Under the pieces are notes generated by a model. It was not told where the DNA came from and searched no databases. It was given only the letters and a program-made list of their open reading frames with translations. Of a stretch of DNA of 64,000 bases, positions 18,545 to 26,862 are shown in pieces (the stretch's first letter is position 1; each line of letters begins with the position of its first letter). This stretch comes from Streptomyces fodineus (GTDB taxonomy: Bacteria; Actinomycetota; Actinomycetes; Streptomycetales; Streptomycetaceae), in the NCBI RefSeq assembly GCF_001735805.1, contig NZ_CP017248.1, forward strand, positions 2,170,001 to 2,234,000, written 5' to 3'. A program made the position numbers and the translations under genes.

Positions 18545-18970
18545 TCAGGCCAGCTCGGCCGTCAGGGTGATGGTCGTACCGGTCAGGGCCTGGCTGACCG
18601 GGCAGTTCTTCTTGGCGTCCTCGGCGGCCGAGGCGAAGCCCTCCGCGTCCAGGCCGGGCACCTCGCCGCGCACGGTGAGGTGGATGCCGGTGATGCCCTC
18701 GCCGGGCTGGAAGGTGACGTCGGCCTTGGTCTGAAGCCGGGTGGGCGGGGTGCCGGCGCCGGCCAGGGCGTGCGAGAGGGCCATGGAGAAGCAGCTGGAG
18801 TGGGCGCCGGCGATCAGCTCCTCGGGGCTGGTCCTGCCGTTCGCGTCCTGGGAGCGCGAGGCCCACGTGACCGGCTGCTCGCCGATGCCGGAGGAGTCGA
18901 AGGTGACGACACCGTTGCCCTCGAGCAGGTTGCCTTCCCAAACGGTGTGAGCGGTGCGCGTGGTGGCCAC
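18545..18970 (-). CDS. osmC: OsmC-family peroxiredoxin (organic hydroperoxide reductase)
   Basis: 141 residues, GTG 18970 with AAAGGAA at 8 bases. OsmC reduces organic hydroperoxides with two cysteines; both are present, Cys60 (AGAHSSCFSMAL) and Cys123 (AKKNCPVSQAL). The domain start HTVWEGNLLEGNGVVTFDS is typical. It acts in the cytoplasm with a thiol donor. Direct repeats upstream (18991 and 19015) may be its control site. Confidence 0.9.
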   Translation of the reverse strand: MATTRTAHTVWEGNLLEGNGVVTFDSSGIGEQPVTWASRSQDANGRTSPEELIAGAHSSCFSMALSHALAGAGTPPTRLQTKADVTFQPGEGITGIHLTVRGEVPGLDAEGFASAAEDAKKNCPVSQALTGTTITLTAELA

Positions 18971-18990
18971 GATTGGTTCCTTTCGCGTGG

Positions 18991-19026
18991 GGTCCCGTTA
19001 CGTGAAGCACGCAAGGTCCCGTTACG
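18991..19026. promoter_or_regulatory. Direct-repeat regulatory site candidate before osmC
   Basis: GGTCCCGTTACG occurs at 18991-19002 and again at 19015-19026, 24 bases apart, within 60 bases upstream of the osmC start. Spacing of just over two helix turns suits a dimeric activator or sigma-factor-dependent promoter; identity unknown. Confidence 0.4.
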
Positions 19027-19061
19027 GGGTTTTCCGTACCCCTATCCGATCACATCCGGGC

Positions 19062-19811
19062 TCATCGCACCCTGAAGACCGGGCCACGCGGAGTGAACGG
19101 CAGGTGACCTCCCTGCGGGATCAGATAGGCGTGCTCGCGGAGCACCCGCAGCACGTCGCACCAGCCGTCGGTGATCACCAGCACCGGTGCGGCGGGCGGG
19201 AAGTCCTCGGCCCGGTGCAGCAGGTCGATGCCGGGCTGCAGGACCGTACCGCCGCGCCCGTGCACCCGTACCCGGCCCGCGATCTCCGTGACCGGCAGAT
19301 AGCCGGCGTCGTGCGGGGCGGCGTCGCAGAACACCACGCGGGCGGCCGGCACGTCCCGGGCCTCGGCGTAGGAGGCGATCGCGCCGAGCGCCTTGCCGAG
19401 CAGGGTGCGGCTCATCGAGCCGGAGGTGTCGAGGACCACCCCGAAGGTGCAGCGGGCGATCTCCTCCGGCGGGAAGTAGCGGCCGGCACGCGGGATGTCC
19501 GGGGTGGACGCCTGGCGGCGGGCGGGGCGGGCGAAGGACCGTACGGGCTCCGGGCGGGGCACGAACTCGTCGAACCAGCGGGCGAGTTGTGCGCCCCAGG
19601 GCAGCGGCGGCCGGCTGAGCGCGCGGATCTCCTCGACGAGACCGCCGGGCAGGAAGCCGCGCTCCTGCGCCTGGTGCAGATCCAGGCCGCGGCTGAGGCC
19701 GCGCCGATAGAACTCGTCCAGGTCGACGTGAGTGCCGGGCGGCCCGAGCGGGGCACCGAGGATGTCGCCGGTGCCCTTGCCGCGCAGGGTGGCCAGGCGG
19801 CGGATGCGGGG
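19062..19811 (-). pseudogene. N-terminally truncated VWA-like metallopeptidase (DUF2201) gene
   Basis: The frame is open from 19811 (just after TAG 19814-19812) to the stop at 19062, 249 codons, but has no start before GTG 19562. Upstream of that GTG the sequence is still protein-like: GKGTGDILGAPLGPPG, VDLDEFYRRGLSRGLDLHQ, LPWGAQLARWFDEF. The VWA-like domain is complete: FGVVLDTSGSMSRTLLGKAL (MIDAS), ARVVFCDAAPHDAGY, GRGGTVLQPGIDLL, LVITDGWCDVL. Full-length members carry an N-terminal putative metallopeptidase domain, missing here. The gene abuts a truncated DUF4132 gene head to head. A 166-residue product from GTG 19562 is possible. Confidence 0.75.
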
Positions 19812-21923
19812 CTACTGTTCGCCGGCGCACTGGGCACGGCGCTGACCGCCGCCGGGCAACTCGACGCGGACGGCTACCGTTCGGTCGCCCCCTGGCTGCG
19901 GCACGCCCACGCGCGCCTCATGGACTCCCGTGTCGAGGCGCGCCTGCGCGGAGCGCTCGCCGAGCGGCTCCGGGAACTGCTCGCGAGCGCGGACGAGGCG
20001 CACGTGCCCGAGGGGCTGATTCCCGCTCACGCCCCCTGGGCCGCCGCTCTGCGCCAGCGCGCGAGCACCGCGCCGTCCCGCGAACTCGCCGACGTCGTAC
20101 GGCACTTGGCGAGCCTGTCCGGACCGCGTCCGGCGCGGCGCTGGCGGCGGACCTGCCTGGCCCTCGTGGACGCGGTGTCCGGGCGGGACATGGTGGCAGA
20201 GGGCCTGCGCGCGCTGGCCGAGGGCGAGCCGCTGTGCAGCAGGGCGAACGGCCCCCACACCGGCTGGCTCCCCGGCGACTTCCATCACCACTACGTCGTC
20301 CACCAGAACGACGCGGACCTGGCACGCGGCATCGTCTGGGCGGCCGCGCTGACCGCCGGCCCGGCCGCGGTGCCGTACCTCGACGCGCTCGCCCTGCGCA
20401 CCGGCGGCCCCGGCAGAGAAGTGATCGAGGACCTCAAGCTCGCGGGCGCGACGATCAACGCCCTGGCCGAGGTCGACGATCCGGCCGCTCTTGAGGCACT
20501 GTGGCTGCTGCGGTCCCGGATCCGGCAACGGGCCCTGCGCAAGCAGCTCGGCACCGCCCTGGTGACCGCCGCCGCACGGCAGGGCATCACCGCGGGGCAG
20601 CTCGTCGAGCGCAGCGTGCCCGCCCACGGCCTGGCGCCGGACGGCTCGCTGGAACGCACACTGGGCGGATACCGGGCGCGGCTGGCGATCGAGGACGCGC
20701 TCACCGTACGGCTCACTTTCACCGGACCCGACGGGCGCACCTCCCGTACCGCCCCGGCGCCTGTGAAGGACGGATTCCCCGGCGAACTCGCCGAGTTGAA
20801 GGCCCTGGCCAAGTCGGTACGGGGCACGTTGTCGGGCGAGCGGGCCCGCGTGGAAGGGCTGATGTCGGCGGGGCGCGAGTGGCCGTACGACGAATGGCGC
20901 CGTCACTACCGCGACCACCCGGTCACCGGCGTCCTCGTCCGCGGGCTCATCTGGGAGTTCCAGGGAGCGGACGGCGCGTGGCGGGCGGCGGCACCGGCGG
21001 CCGAACCCTCCGGTGCGCCCCGGCGCGTCCGGTTGTGGCATCCGGTCCGGGCGACGGTGGACGAGGTCGGCACCTGGCGGGCGCGGATCCTCGCGGAGGG
21101 GCTGCGGCAGCCGTTCAAACAGGCTTTCCGCGAGATATACCTGCTCACTGCGGCGGAGGAGGAGACCGGCGTCTACTCCAACCGGTTCGCCGCCCACATC
21201 GTGCACTACCGATGCCTGTACGCGCTGTTCAAGGAGCGCGGCTGGCAGGCCGACTTCCTCGGCCGCTACGACGGCGGCTACGACGGCCGGGCGCGCGCCG
21301 AGTTCGGCGACGGCGAGTGGCGGGCCTGCTTCCACCACGAACCCGCCGAGGAAGACGACCGGGACTACGTGCCCCGGTACGCCGCGACCGACCAGGTCCG
21401 CTTCGAGCGGCGGGACGGTCGGCGCTGGCGGGAGGTCCGGCTGGCCGAGGTGCCCCCGCTGGTGTTCAGCGAGGCGATGCGGGACGTGGACCTGTTCGTG
21501 GGTGTGACCTCGATCGCCGCCGACCCCGACTGGACGGACCGGGGCGCGGACCGCCATGCCGCGTACTGGCGGACGGCCACCTTCGGCGAGCTGACGACGA
21601 GCGCACAGGTCCGCCGCGACGCCCTGGAACGGATCCTGCCGCGCCTGAAGATCGCCGGCCGGTGCACGCTCGACGGCCGCTTCCTGATCGTCCGTGGGGA
21701 CCTGCGCACGTACAGGATCCACCTGGGCTCGGCCAACATCCTGATGGAACCGGACGACAGCTACCTGTGCGTCGTCCCGGCACGGCGCCCGGGGAACGGC
21801 AAGGTGTTCCTGCCCTTCGAGGACGACCGGCTCTCCCTCATCCTCAGCAAGGCGTTCCTGCTCGCCGCCGACACGAAGATCACCGACAGGACCATCCTCA
21901 CGCAGATCGAGCGAGGTGTCTGA
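19812..21923 (+). pseudogene. DUF4132-family protein, 5' end missing
   Basis: The coding frame makes sense from about 19812 (LLFAGALGTALTAAGQLDAD) to the stop at 21923, about 703 codons. The C-terminal DUF4132 region is well preserved: YDEWRRHYRDHPVTGVLVRG, VRLWHPVRATVDEV, LRQPFKQAFREIYLLTAAEE, YSNRFAAHIVHYRCLYALF, VFSEAMRDVDLFVGVTSIA. Full-length relatives are about 1000 residues or more, and no start codon with a ribosome-binding site occurs near 19812. The frame stays open upstream only as antisense of the VWA gene. DUF4132 proteins (E. coli YehI/MolR group) occur with MoxR ATPases and VWA proteins; their activity is not known. The following gene overlaps it by one base. Confidence 0.75.
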
Positions 21924-22315
21924 TGGCGACCGTGACGTTCCGGGACGAGACCGCGACGGGCAGGCCGGTCGCCGAGTGGGAGGTCGCCGGGCTGCCGGAG
22001 CGGATGACCGTGCGGGAGCTGATCAGGCGCCGGGTCCAGGAGGAGGTCGCCCGGCACAACGCCCGTCCCTCCAGCCGGTTCAACGGCCTCGTGCGCCCCG
22101 ACGACGCCGAGACGGAGCTGAACGGCTACCCTCTGCGCGAGCCCCGCCGTATCGACGGGGAGCGCCAGGCCGAGATCGCCGAGCGCTCCTTCATGGCCAA
22201 CGGGTTCTTCGTGCTGGCCGGCGATCGCCAGGTCGAGGATCTGGACGAAGTCGTGGATCTCACCGTCGATCCCGACCTGGTCTTCATCAAGCTCGTCGCC
22301 CTCGTCGGTGGCTGA
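21923..22315 (+). CDS. Small beta-grasp-like protein ending in Gly-Gly, DUF4132 partner
   Basis: 130 residues; its ATG overlaps the DUF4132 stop (TGATG), so the two are translationally coupled. Predicted order by eye: strand ATVTFRDET, strand PVAEWEVAGLP, helix TVRELIRRRVQEEVARHNA, insert with LNGYPL, helix DGERQAEIAERSF, strand NGFFVLAGDRQV, last strand DLVFIKLVALVGG at the very end. Two strands, a helix, further strands and a C-terminal hydrophobic strand closing in Gly-Gly is the plan of ubiquitin/ThiS/MoaD proteins. I do not recognise a named family; ubiquitin-like function is an inference. Confidence 0.7.
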   Translation: MATVTFRDETATGRPVAEWEVAGLPERMTVRELIRRRVQEEVARHNARPSSRFNGLVRPDDAETELNGYPLREPRRIDGERQAEIAERSFMANGFFVLAGDRQVEDLDEVVDLTVDPDLVFIKLVALVGG

Positions 22316-22342
22316 CGGACCGGCATCCGGGCAGAGCCGACC

Positions 22343-22774
22343 CTAGCGGCCGTCGTAGCCGGCCGTCGGCATGGACAGGCGGCGGTGGACGCGGGCTTTC
22401 ATCTGTGCGTCGTAGGAGGGCTCGGCCCGCCCGACGGTCTCCACGCGTACGCCGCGGCGGGCGCATTCGGCGGTGAAGGCCTCGACCGAGGACAGCGCGC
22501 GCCGCAGGACACGCAGGCTGGGCGCGACGAAGACGTCCACGCCGGGCCGGACGCCGTCCCAGAGTGCGCCGTGGTCGAAGCGCAGTCCGCCGACGAGGAG
22601 TTCGCGGGCGATGACGTATCCGCGTTCGGCCGCCCAGCGGGCGCACATCGCGTGCTGGCTGCGGGAGTCGACGAGGAAGGGGTCGGCTTCCAGTTCCTCC
22701 AGCGGGGTCAGGCTGGCGATGGCGATGACCCGCACCGGCGCGGGCACGTCGGAGGAACCCCGCGGCTGTCCCAT
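22343..22774 (-). CDS. Resolvase-domain-like protein lacking the catalytic arginine
   Basis: 143 residues; ATG 22774 with GGAGGTGAGGGG upstream. The layout recalls the N-terminal domain of serine recombinases: a first strand VIAIASLTP, then SQHAMCARWAAERGYVIARE (compare Q-x2-C-x2-A-x3-G), VDVFVAPSLRVLRRALSSV and FTAECARRGVRVETVG. The usual Tyr-x-Arg-x-Ser is Ile-x-Ile-x-Ser (Ser21), so recombinase activity is unlikely, and no DNA-binding domain follows. The C-terminus QMKARVHRRLSMPTAGYDGR is basic. Function unknown. Confidence 0.6.
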   Translation of the reverse strand: MGQPRGSSDVPAPVRVIAIASLTPLEELEADPFLVDSRSQHAMCARWAAERGYVIARELLVGGLRFDHGALWDGVRPGVDVFVAPSLRVLRRALSSVEAFTAECARRGVRVETVGRAEPSYDAQMKARVHRRLSMPTAGYDGR

Positions 22775-22858
22775 GGCGTCCCCCTCACCTCCGGGTTTCG
22801 CCGCAGACCCTACTCCTGCCCGTAGGCTTCGGGGAGTCGCGTGAAGGAGGCGAAGCAG

Positions 22859-23632
22859 GTGCCGGTGGAGATCACCTGGTGGGGGCACGCGACCTGCACG
22901 GTGTGGGATGCGAACACGCGGGTGCTCACCGATCCTCTGTTCGCCCGCCGGCTGGCGCATCTGCGGCGGCGCCGGGGTGCCGTGCCACCGGCCGAGGCCC
23001 GGCACGCGGACGTGGTCCTCGTCTCGCATCTGCACGCCGACCATCTGCATCTGCCCTCGCTGGCGTGCCTCGCTCCGGGCACGCGCCTGCTGGTGCCCCG
23101 GGGCGCACCACGGGCGGTGCCGGGTCTGCGCCGTCTGCGGCAGGTGCGGCTGACGGAGGTGGCGCCCGGGGACGCGGTGCGGATCGGTGAGCTGCTGGTG
23201 CGGGCGGTGCCGGCGTTGCACGACGGGCGGCGGCTGCCCGTCGGACCGCGCCGTTCGCCGGCGCTCGGGTATGTCGTGGAGGGTGAGGCACGGACGTATT
23301 TCGCCGGGGACACCGGGCTGTTCGACGCGATGGCCGAGCAGGTCGGGCCGGTGGACGTGGCGTTGCTGCCGGTGGGCGGCTGGGGGCCGTACCTCGGTGC
23401 GGGGCACCTGGACGCGGCGCGGGCGGCGCGGGCGCTGGCGCGGCTGGCTCCGCGGGCGGCGGTTCCGGTGCACTACGGGACGTACTGGCCGATCGGGATG
23501 GAGGCGGTGCGGCCGCACGAGTTCCATGCGCCCGGGGACGAGTTCGTGCGGCTGGCGGCCGTGACGGCGCCGGCGGTGGCGGTGCACAAGCTGGGGCACG
23601 GCGAGAGTGTGCGGCTGGAGGTCGCGCGGTGA
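22859..23632 (+). CDS. Metallo-beta-lactamase-fold hydrolase (UlaG-like)
   Basis: 257 residues from GTG 22859, chosen because AAGGAGG ends 8 bases before it. The core reads ITWWGHATCTVWD (start strand), LTDPLFARR, VVLVSHLHADHLHLPSL (metal motif H-x-H-x-D-H), TYFAGDTGLFD (second-site Asp) and VHYGTYWPIG (final His). This is the plan of UlaG-type and NAPE-PLD-type hydrolases acting on phosphodiester or lactone bonds. It is not PqqB. The DedA gene overlaps its stop by GTGA. Confidence 0.83.
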   Translation: MPVEITWWGHATCTVWDANTRVLTDPLFARRLAHLRRRRGAVPPAEARHADVVLVSHLHADHLHLPSLACLAPGTRLLVPRGAPRAVPGLRRLRQVRLTEVAPGDAVRIGELLVRAVPALHDGRRLPVGPRRSPALGYVVEGEARTYFAGDTGLFDAMAEQVGPVDVALLPVGGWGPYLGAGHLDAARAARALARLAPRAAVPVHYGTYWPIGMEAVRPHEFHAPGDEFVRLAAVTAPAVAVHKLGHGESVRLEVAR

Positions 23633-24234
23633 GATGGCTCGCCTCGGTGGCGGTGCCGGCCGCGGCCGCCACGTCGACGGTGCCGCCGGAGTCGACGCAG
23701 CAGGCGATCGGTTATCCGTCGTTGTTCCTGCTGGTGCTGATCGGGGCGCTGGTGAGTTCGGCCGCGGTGGTGGCGTTCCATCAGACGGCGCCGTTCTCGT
23801 CGGCTCTGGTGTTCGTCACGGCGTCACTGGCGGCGTTCCTGGGGGATGCGGCGCTGTACTGGCTCGGGCGGCGCGGGATGCGGTCGCGGAACGGGTCGCG
23901 GTGGCTGGAGGCGATACGGGCCCGGGCGCCGCAGGAGCGTGCCGCGCGGGCGCGGGGGAAGCTGGCCGAGCACGGCGTTGCGGTGCTGGTGTTGTCGCGT
24001 CTGGTGCCGGCCGGTCGTATTCCGGTGATGTTGGCCTGTCTGATGGCGGAGTGGCCGCTCAGGCGGTTCGCCCGCGGGAATCTGCCCGCGTGTCTGGCCT
24101 GGGCGGCCACCTATCAAGTGATCGGTGTTCTGGGGGGTTCACTGTTCCCGGAGCCGTGGGAGGGGGTCGTGGTGGCGGTTGCGCTGACCGTGTTGATCAG
24201 CGTGTCGCCGAGTGTGGTGCGGCGGTTTCGGTAG
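23629..24234 (+). CDS. DedA-family (SNARE-associated/VTT) membrane protein
   Basis: 201 residues, GTG start overlapping the hydrolase stop. Several membrane segments: LFLLVLIGALVSSAAVVAF, SALVFVTASLAAFLGDAALY, VMLACLMAEWPL region, ACLAWAATYQVIGVLGG and VVVAVALTVLISVS. The family motif appears as GDAALYWLGRRGMR and the amphipathic SRLVPAGRIPVMLA (compare R-x2-P-x-x-R). DedA proteins take part in lipid-carrier or phospholipid flipping in the cytoplasmic membrane; exact substrate unknown. Confidence 0.82.
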   Translation: MRWLASVAVPAAAATSTVPPESTQQAIGYPSLFLLVLIGALVSSAAVVAFHQTAPFSSALVFVTASLAAFLGDAALYWLGRRGMRSRNGSRWLEAIRARAPQERAARARGKLAEHGVAVLVLSRLVPAGRIPVMLACLMAEWPLRRFARGNLPACLAWAATYQVIGVLGGSLFPEPWEGVVVAVALTVLISVSPSVVRRFR

Positions 24235-24255
24235 CGCCGTTTCACCTCCGTGCCC

Positions 24256-25392
24256 CTAGGAAACGCACTCCAGCACTCTTGAAGCACCGACCGGAAGATC
24301 CCACAGGTCCTCTCGCTCCAGTCCGGCCTTCTCCCAGGCCGCCCGCACCCTCGTGAGGGGTTCCAGGACCGGCTCCGCCGAGAGGATGAAGGTGCCCCAG
24401 TGCATGGGGGCCATGCGGCGGGCGCCGACGTCGAGGGTGGCCTGGACCGCTTCCTCGGGGTCGCAGTGGACGTCGCTGAGCCACCAGCGGGGGTCGTAGG
24501 CGCCGATGGGCATGAGGGCGAGGTCGATGCCGGGGTAGCGGCGGCCGATGCGGGAGAACCAGTGGCCGTAGCCGGTGTCGCCGGCGAAGTAGAGGCGCTG
24601 TCCGTCGGCGTCGGTGAGGACCCAGCCGCCCCAGAGGCTGTGACAGGTGTCGGTGAGGGTGCGCTTGGACCAGTGGTGGGCGGGGACGAAGTCGAAGCGG
24701 ACGCCGGACAGTTCGGCGCCCTCCCACCAGTCCAGCTCGGTGACACGGGTGAAGCGGCGGCGGCGGAACCATCGGCCGAGGCCGGCCGGTACGAACACCG
24801 GGGTGTCCCGCGGGAGCCGGCGCAGGGTGGGGGCGTCGAGGTGGTCGTAGTGGTTGTGGCTGATGACGACTGCGTCGACGGGGGGCAGGGCGTCCCAGGG
24901 GAGGCCGACGGGGGTGATGCGGGCCGGGGTGCCGAGGATGCGGCGGGACCAGACCGGGTCGGTGAGGACGGTCAGGCCGCCGATACGGACGACCCAGCTG
25001 GCGTGCCCGGCCCAGCTGACGGCCAGGGTGCGGGTGTCGACGCGGGGCAGCGGGGCGGGTGCGCAGGGGAGCCGGGGCAGGTCGGCGAGGCCTTCGGCGC
25101 CCGGGCGTACGGCGCCTTCGCGGGCGAAGCGGGCGAGGGCCTTGAGGCCGGGCAGGGGGGCGGTGAGCCGGTCGTGGAAGGTGCGGGGCCACACGCGGTG
25201 TTCGCCGAGGGGGCGGGGCTCTGCCAGCGGGGGGAAAGCAGGCGCCCGGGGGGCCGGGGTGCCGGTGTCGCGAGTCGGTGCGGTCGTCGTGGTCGTCGTG
25301 GCCGATCCGCGCTCGTGGGTCTCGGGTTCGTGCGTCCTGGGCTCGTGCGTCTCGTTCTCATGCGTCCTGGGCTCATGCGTCTGCTGCGTCAT
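24256..25392 (-). CDS. Metallo-beta-lactamase-fold hydrolase, NAPE-PLD-like, with repeat N-terminus
   Basis: 378 residues. After a low-complexity start built from THEPRTHE/ THEPETHE units (residues 5-28) and a threonine run, the conserved enzyme begins near residue 60. Motifs: VSWAGHASWVVRIGG, LTDPVWSRR, VVISHNHYDHLDAPTL (H-x-H-x-D-H), PAHHWSKRTLTDT, YFAGDTGYGHWF and PMHWGTFIL, a full dinuclear metal set as in N-acyl-phosphatidylethanolamine phospholipase D. ATG 25392 overlaps the upstream stop by ATGA, which fixes the start despite the odd N-terminus. Likely acts on lipid phosphodiesters. Confidence 0.82.
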   Translation of the reverse strand: MTQQTHEPRTHENETHEPRTHEPETHERGSATTTTTTAPTRDTGTPAPRAPAFPPLAEPRPLGEHRVWPRTFHDRLTAPLPGLKALARFAREGAVRPGAEGLADLPRLPCAPAPLPRVDTRTLAVSWAGHASWVVRIGGLTVLTDPVWSRRILGTPARITPVGLPWDALPPVDAVVISHNHYDHLDAPTLRRLPRDTPVFVPAGLGRWFRRRRFTRVTELDWWEGAELSGVRFDFVPAHHWSKRTLTDTCHSLWGGWVLTDADGQRLYFAGDTGYGHWFSRIGRRYPGIDLALMPIGAYDPRWWLSDVHCDPEEAVQATLDVGARRMAPMHWGTFILSAEPVLEPLTRVRAAWEKAGLEREDLWDLPVGASRVLECVS

Positions 25393-26645
25393 CGAGGAGG
25401 CTCCCATCGCTGAGCGTCGTCGCGGAGGTCGTCGAGGACCGACGTCAAGGAGATCAACGCGCGTTGCAGGTGTGGCAGTTCCAACGGTGCGGGTGAGGTG
25501 AGACATTCCGCGCGTTCCTCGTCCGTGGCGCCCAGCAGGGGGCCCGTGGCGAGTCGTACGCGCAGCGCCCCGAGGTCGTCGCCGAAGCGGTGGCCGCCGG
25601 GTGCGGGCATGCCGAGCCGGGCGGTGAGGAGGTCCTCCAACTCCTGGGCGTCGCCGACACCTTGTGCGGCGAGGGGTTCGCGCAGCGGGCCGAGGTCGGC
25701 GTACAGGTGGCGGCCGGCCTGCGGGGGGCGGGCGAGACCGCCGCCGGCGACGACGGCGGCGTGCGCGGCGGCGGCCACGCGCGCGTGCAGCCGTACGGCG
25801 GCCTCGCGGCGTTCGGTGACGGGCGGGGGTTCGTCGAGGGCGTAGCCGGCCGCGGCGGCGATAGGTGCGGCGACGGCGGCGCCGAGCCCGGTGAGGATGT
25901 CGAGCACGCGCGCGTGGAGGTGCCGTCCCGGTTCGGTGGCGGGGAAGCGGGCGACGGCGGCGGGCCAGCCGGGCGGCAGCAGGGATCCGGCGAGGTCCGT
26001 GACGACGGTGACCTGGTCGGGGCGCATCTCGGCGGGGCTGAGCAGGACGGTGTCGTGGGGGTCGTGCAGGGTGTCGCGCCAGGTCTCGTCGCTGACCAGG
26101 TGCAGGCCTTCGGCGGTGGCGGCCTCGACGGTCTCGTGCAGCAGTTCCGGTGGGGCGACGGTGGCGGTGGGGTCGTCGGCGACGGACAGCACGAGCAGTC
26201 GGGGGTCGCCGCCCTCGGCGCGGACCCGGCGTACGGTCTCCAGCAGGGCGTAGGGGTCGGGGACGCCGCCGCTCTCGGCGGGGGTGGGCACGTGGTAGGC
26301 GGGCCGGCCGAGCACCCGGGCGTACGGTGCCCACCAGGCGGCGCAGGGGCGGGGTACGAGGATGTCGGCGCCGTCCGAAGCGAGTGCGGCGGTGAGGGCG
26401 AGCAGCAGGGCGGGGGCACCGGGGCCTGCGGCCACCTGGTCGGGGGCGGTCGGCAGGCCGCGCCGGGTCCAGTAGCCGCAGGCCGCTTCGAGGAGGGCGG
26501 GGGCGCCGCCGACGGGCTGGGCGTCGGCGCGGCCCGCGGCGGCGGCGATTACGGCGGTGAGTTCGGGGAGCACGGGCAGGCCGTCGCCGGGCAGAGCCGG
26601 GCCGTAGCGGACGGGGCCGTGACCCTCGGGTTCCGTCCGCCGCAT
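25389..26645 (-). CDS. Aminotransferase-fold protein without any lysine
   Basis: 418 residues, ATG 26645 with GGAGGCGGAC upstream. The sequence follows class I/II aminotransferases: GGAPALLEAACGYWTRRGLP, a QVAAGPGAPALLLALTAAL cofactor-loop region, LVLSVADDPTATVAPPEL (normally NPxNPTG), LVSDETWRDTL (normally DEVY) and LRVRLATG (substrate Arg). Where the PLP lysine should be, the chain reads TDLAGSLLPPGWPAAV, and I find no lysine anywhere in the protein. It therefore cannot form the internal aldimine and is probably not a transaminase. It is the first gene of a pair with the NAPE-PLD-like hydrolase. Confidence 0.78.
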   Translation of the reverse strand: MRRTEPEGHGPVRYGPALPGDGLPVLPELTAVIAAAAGRADAQPVGGAPALLEAACGYWTRRGLPTAPDQVAAGPGAPALLLALTAALASDGADILVPRPCAAWWAPYARVLGRPAYHVPTPAESGGVPDPYALLETVRRVRAEGGDPRLLVLSVADDPTATVAPPELLHETVEAATAEGLHLVSDETWRDTLHDPHDTVLLSPAEMRPDQVTVVTDLAGSLLPPGWPAAVARFPATEPGRHLHARVLDILTGLGAAVAAPIAAAAGYALDEPPPVTERREAAVRLHARVAAAAHAAVVAGGGLARPPQAGRHLYADLGPLREPLAAQGVGDAQELEDLLTARLGMPAPGGHRFGDDLGALRVRLATGPLLGATDEERAECLTSPAPLELPHLQRALISLTSVLDDLRDDAQRWEPPR

Positions 26646-26862
26646 GTCCGCCTCCGCGCCGTCCTGGTGCCGTGTGCCGCCGGTCCGGGCCGGTTGGCCG
26701 GGGCGGACTGTGGTGTCGTGAGCTGTCGTGCCGGTCGCTGCCCGTGCTTTCGGTCGGTGTCGGCCGTGGTCTGTGGTGTCGGTCGGTGTGGCTGCCGCTC
26801 GGCGGTGTTCTCGTGAGGGTGTGTACCCGCCGGGCGGCTCTCCATGGGGGACGTTTCCGCGG

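Noticed and set aside
18954..19811. DUF4132 gene starting at 18954
   Set aside because: The frame upstream of 19812 is antisense to the VWA gene and its sequence does not look like a protein.
22859..25392. The missing pqqB, as an MBL-fold gene
   Set aside because: Both hydrolases have UlaG/NAPE-PLD type motifs, lie about 20 kb away from pqqA and do not show PqqB sequence landmarks.
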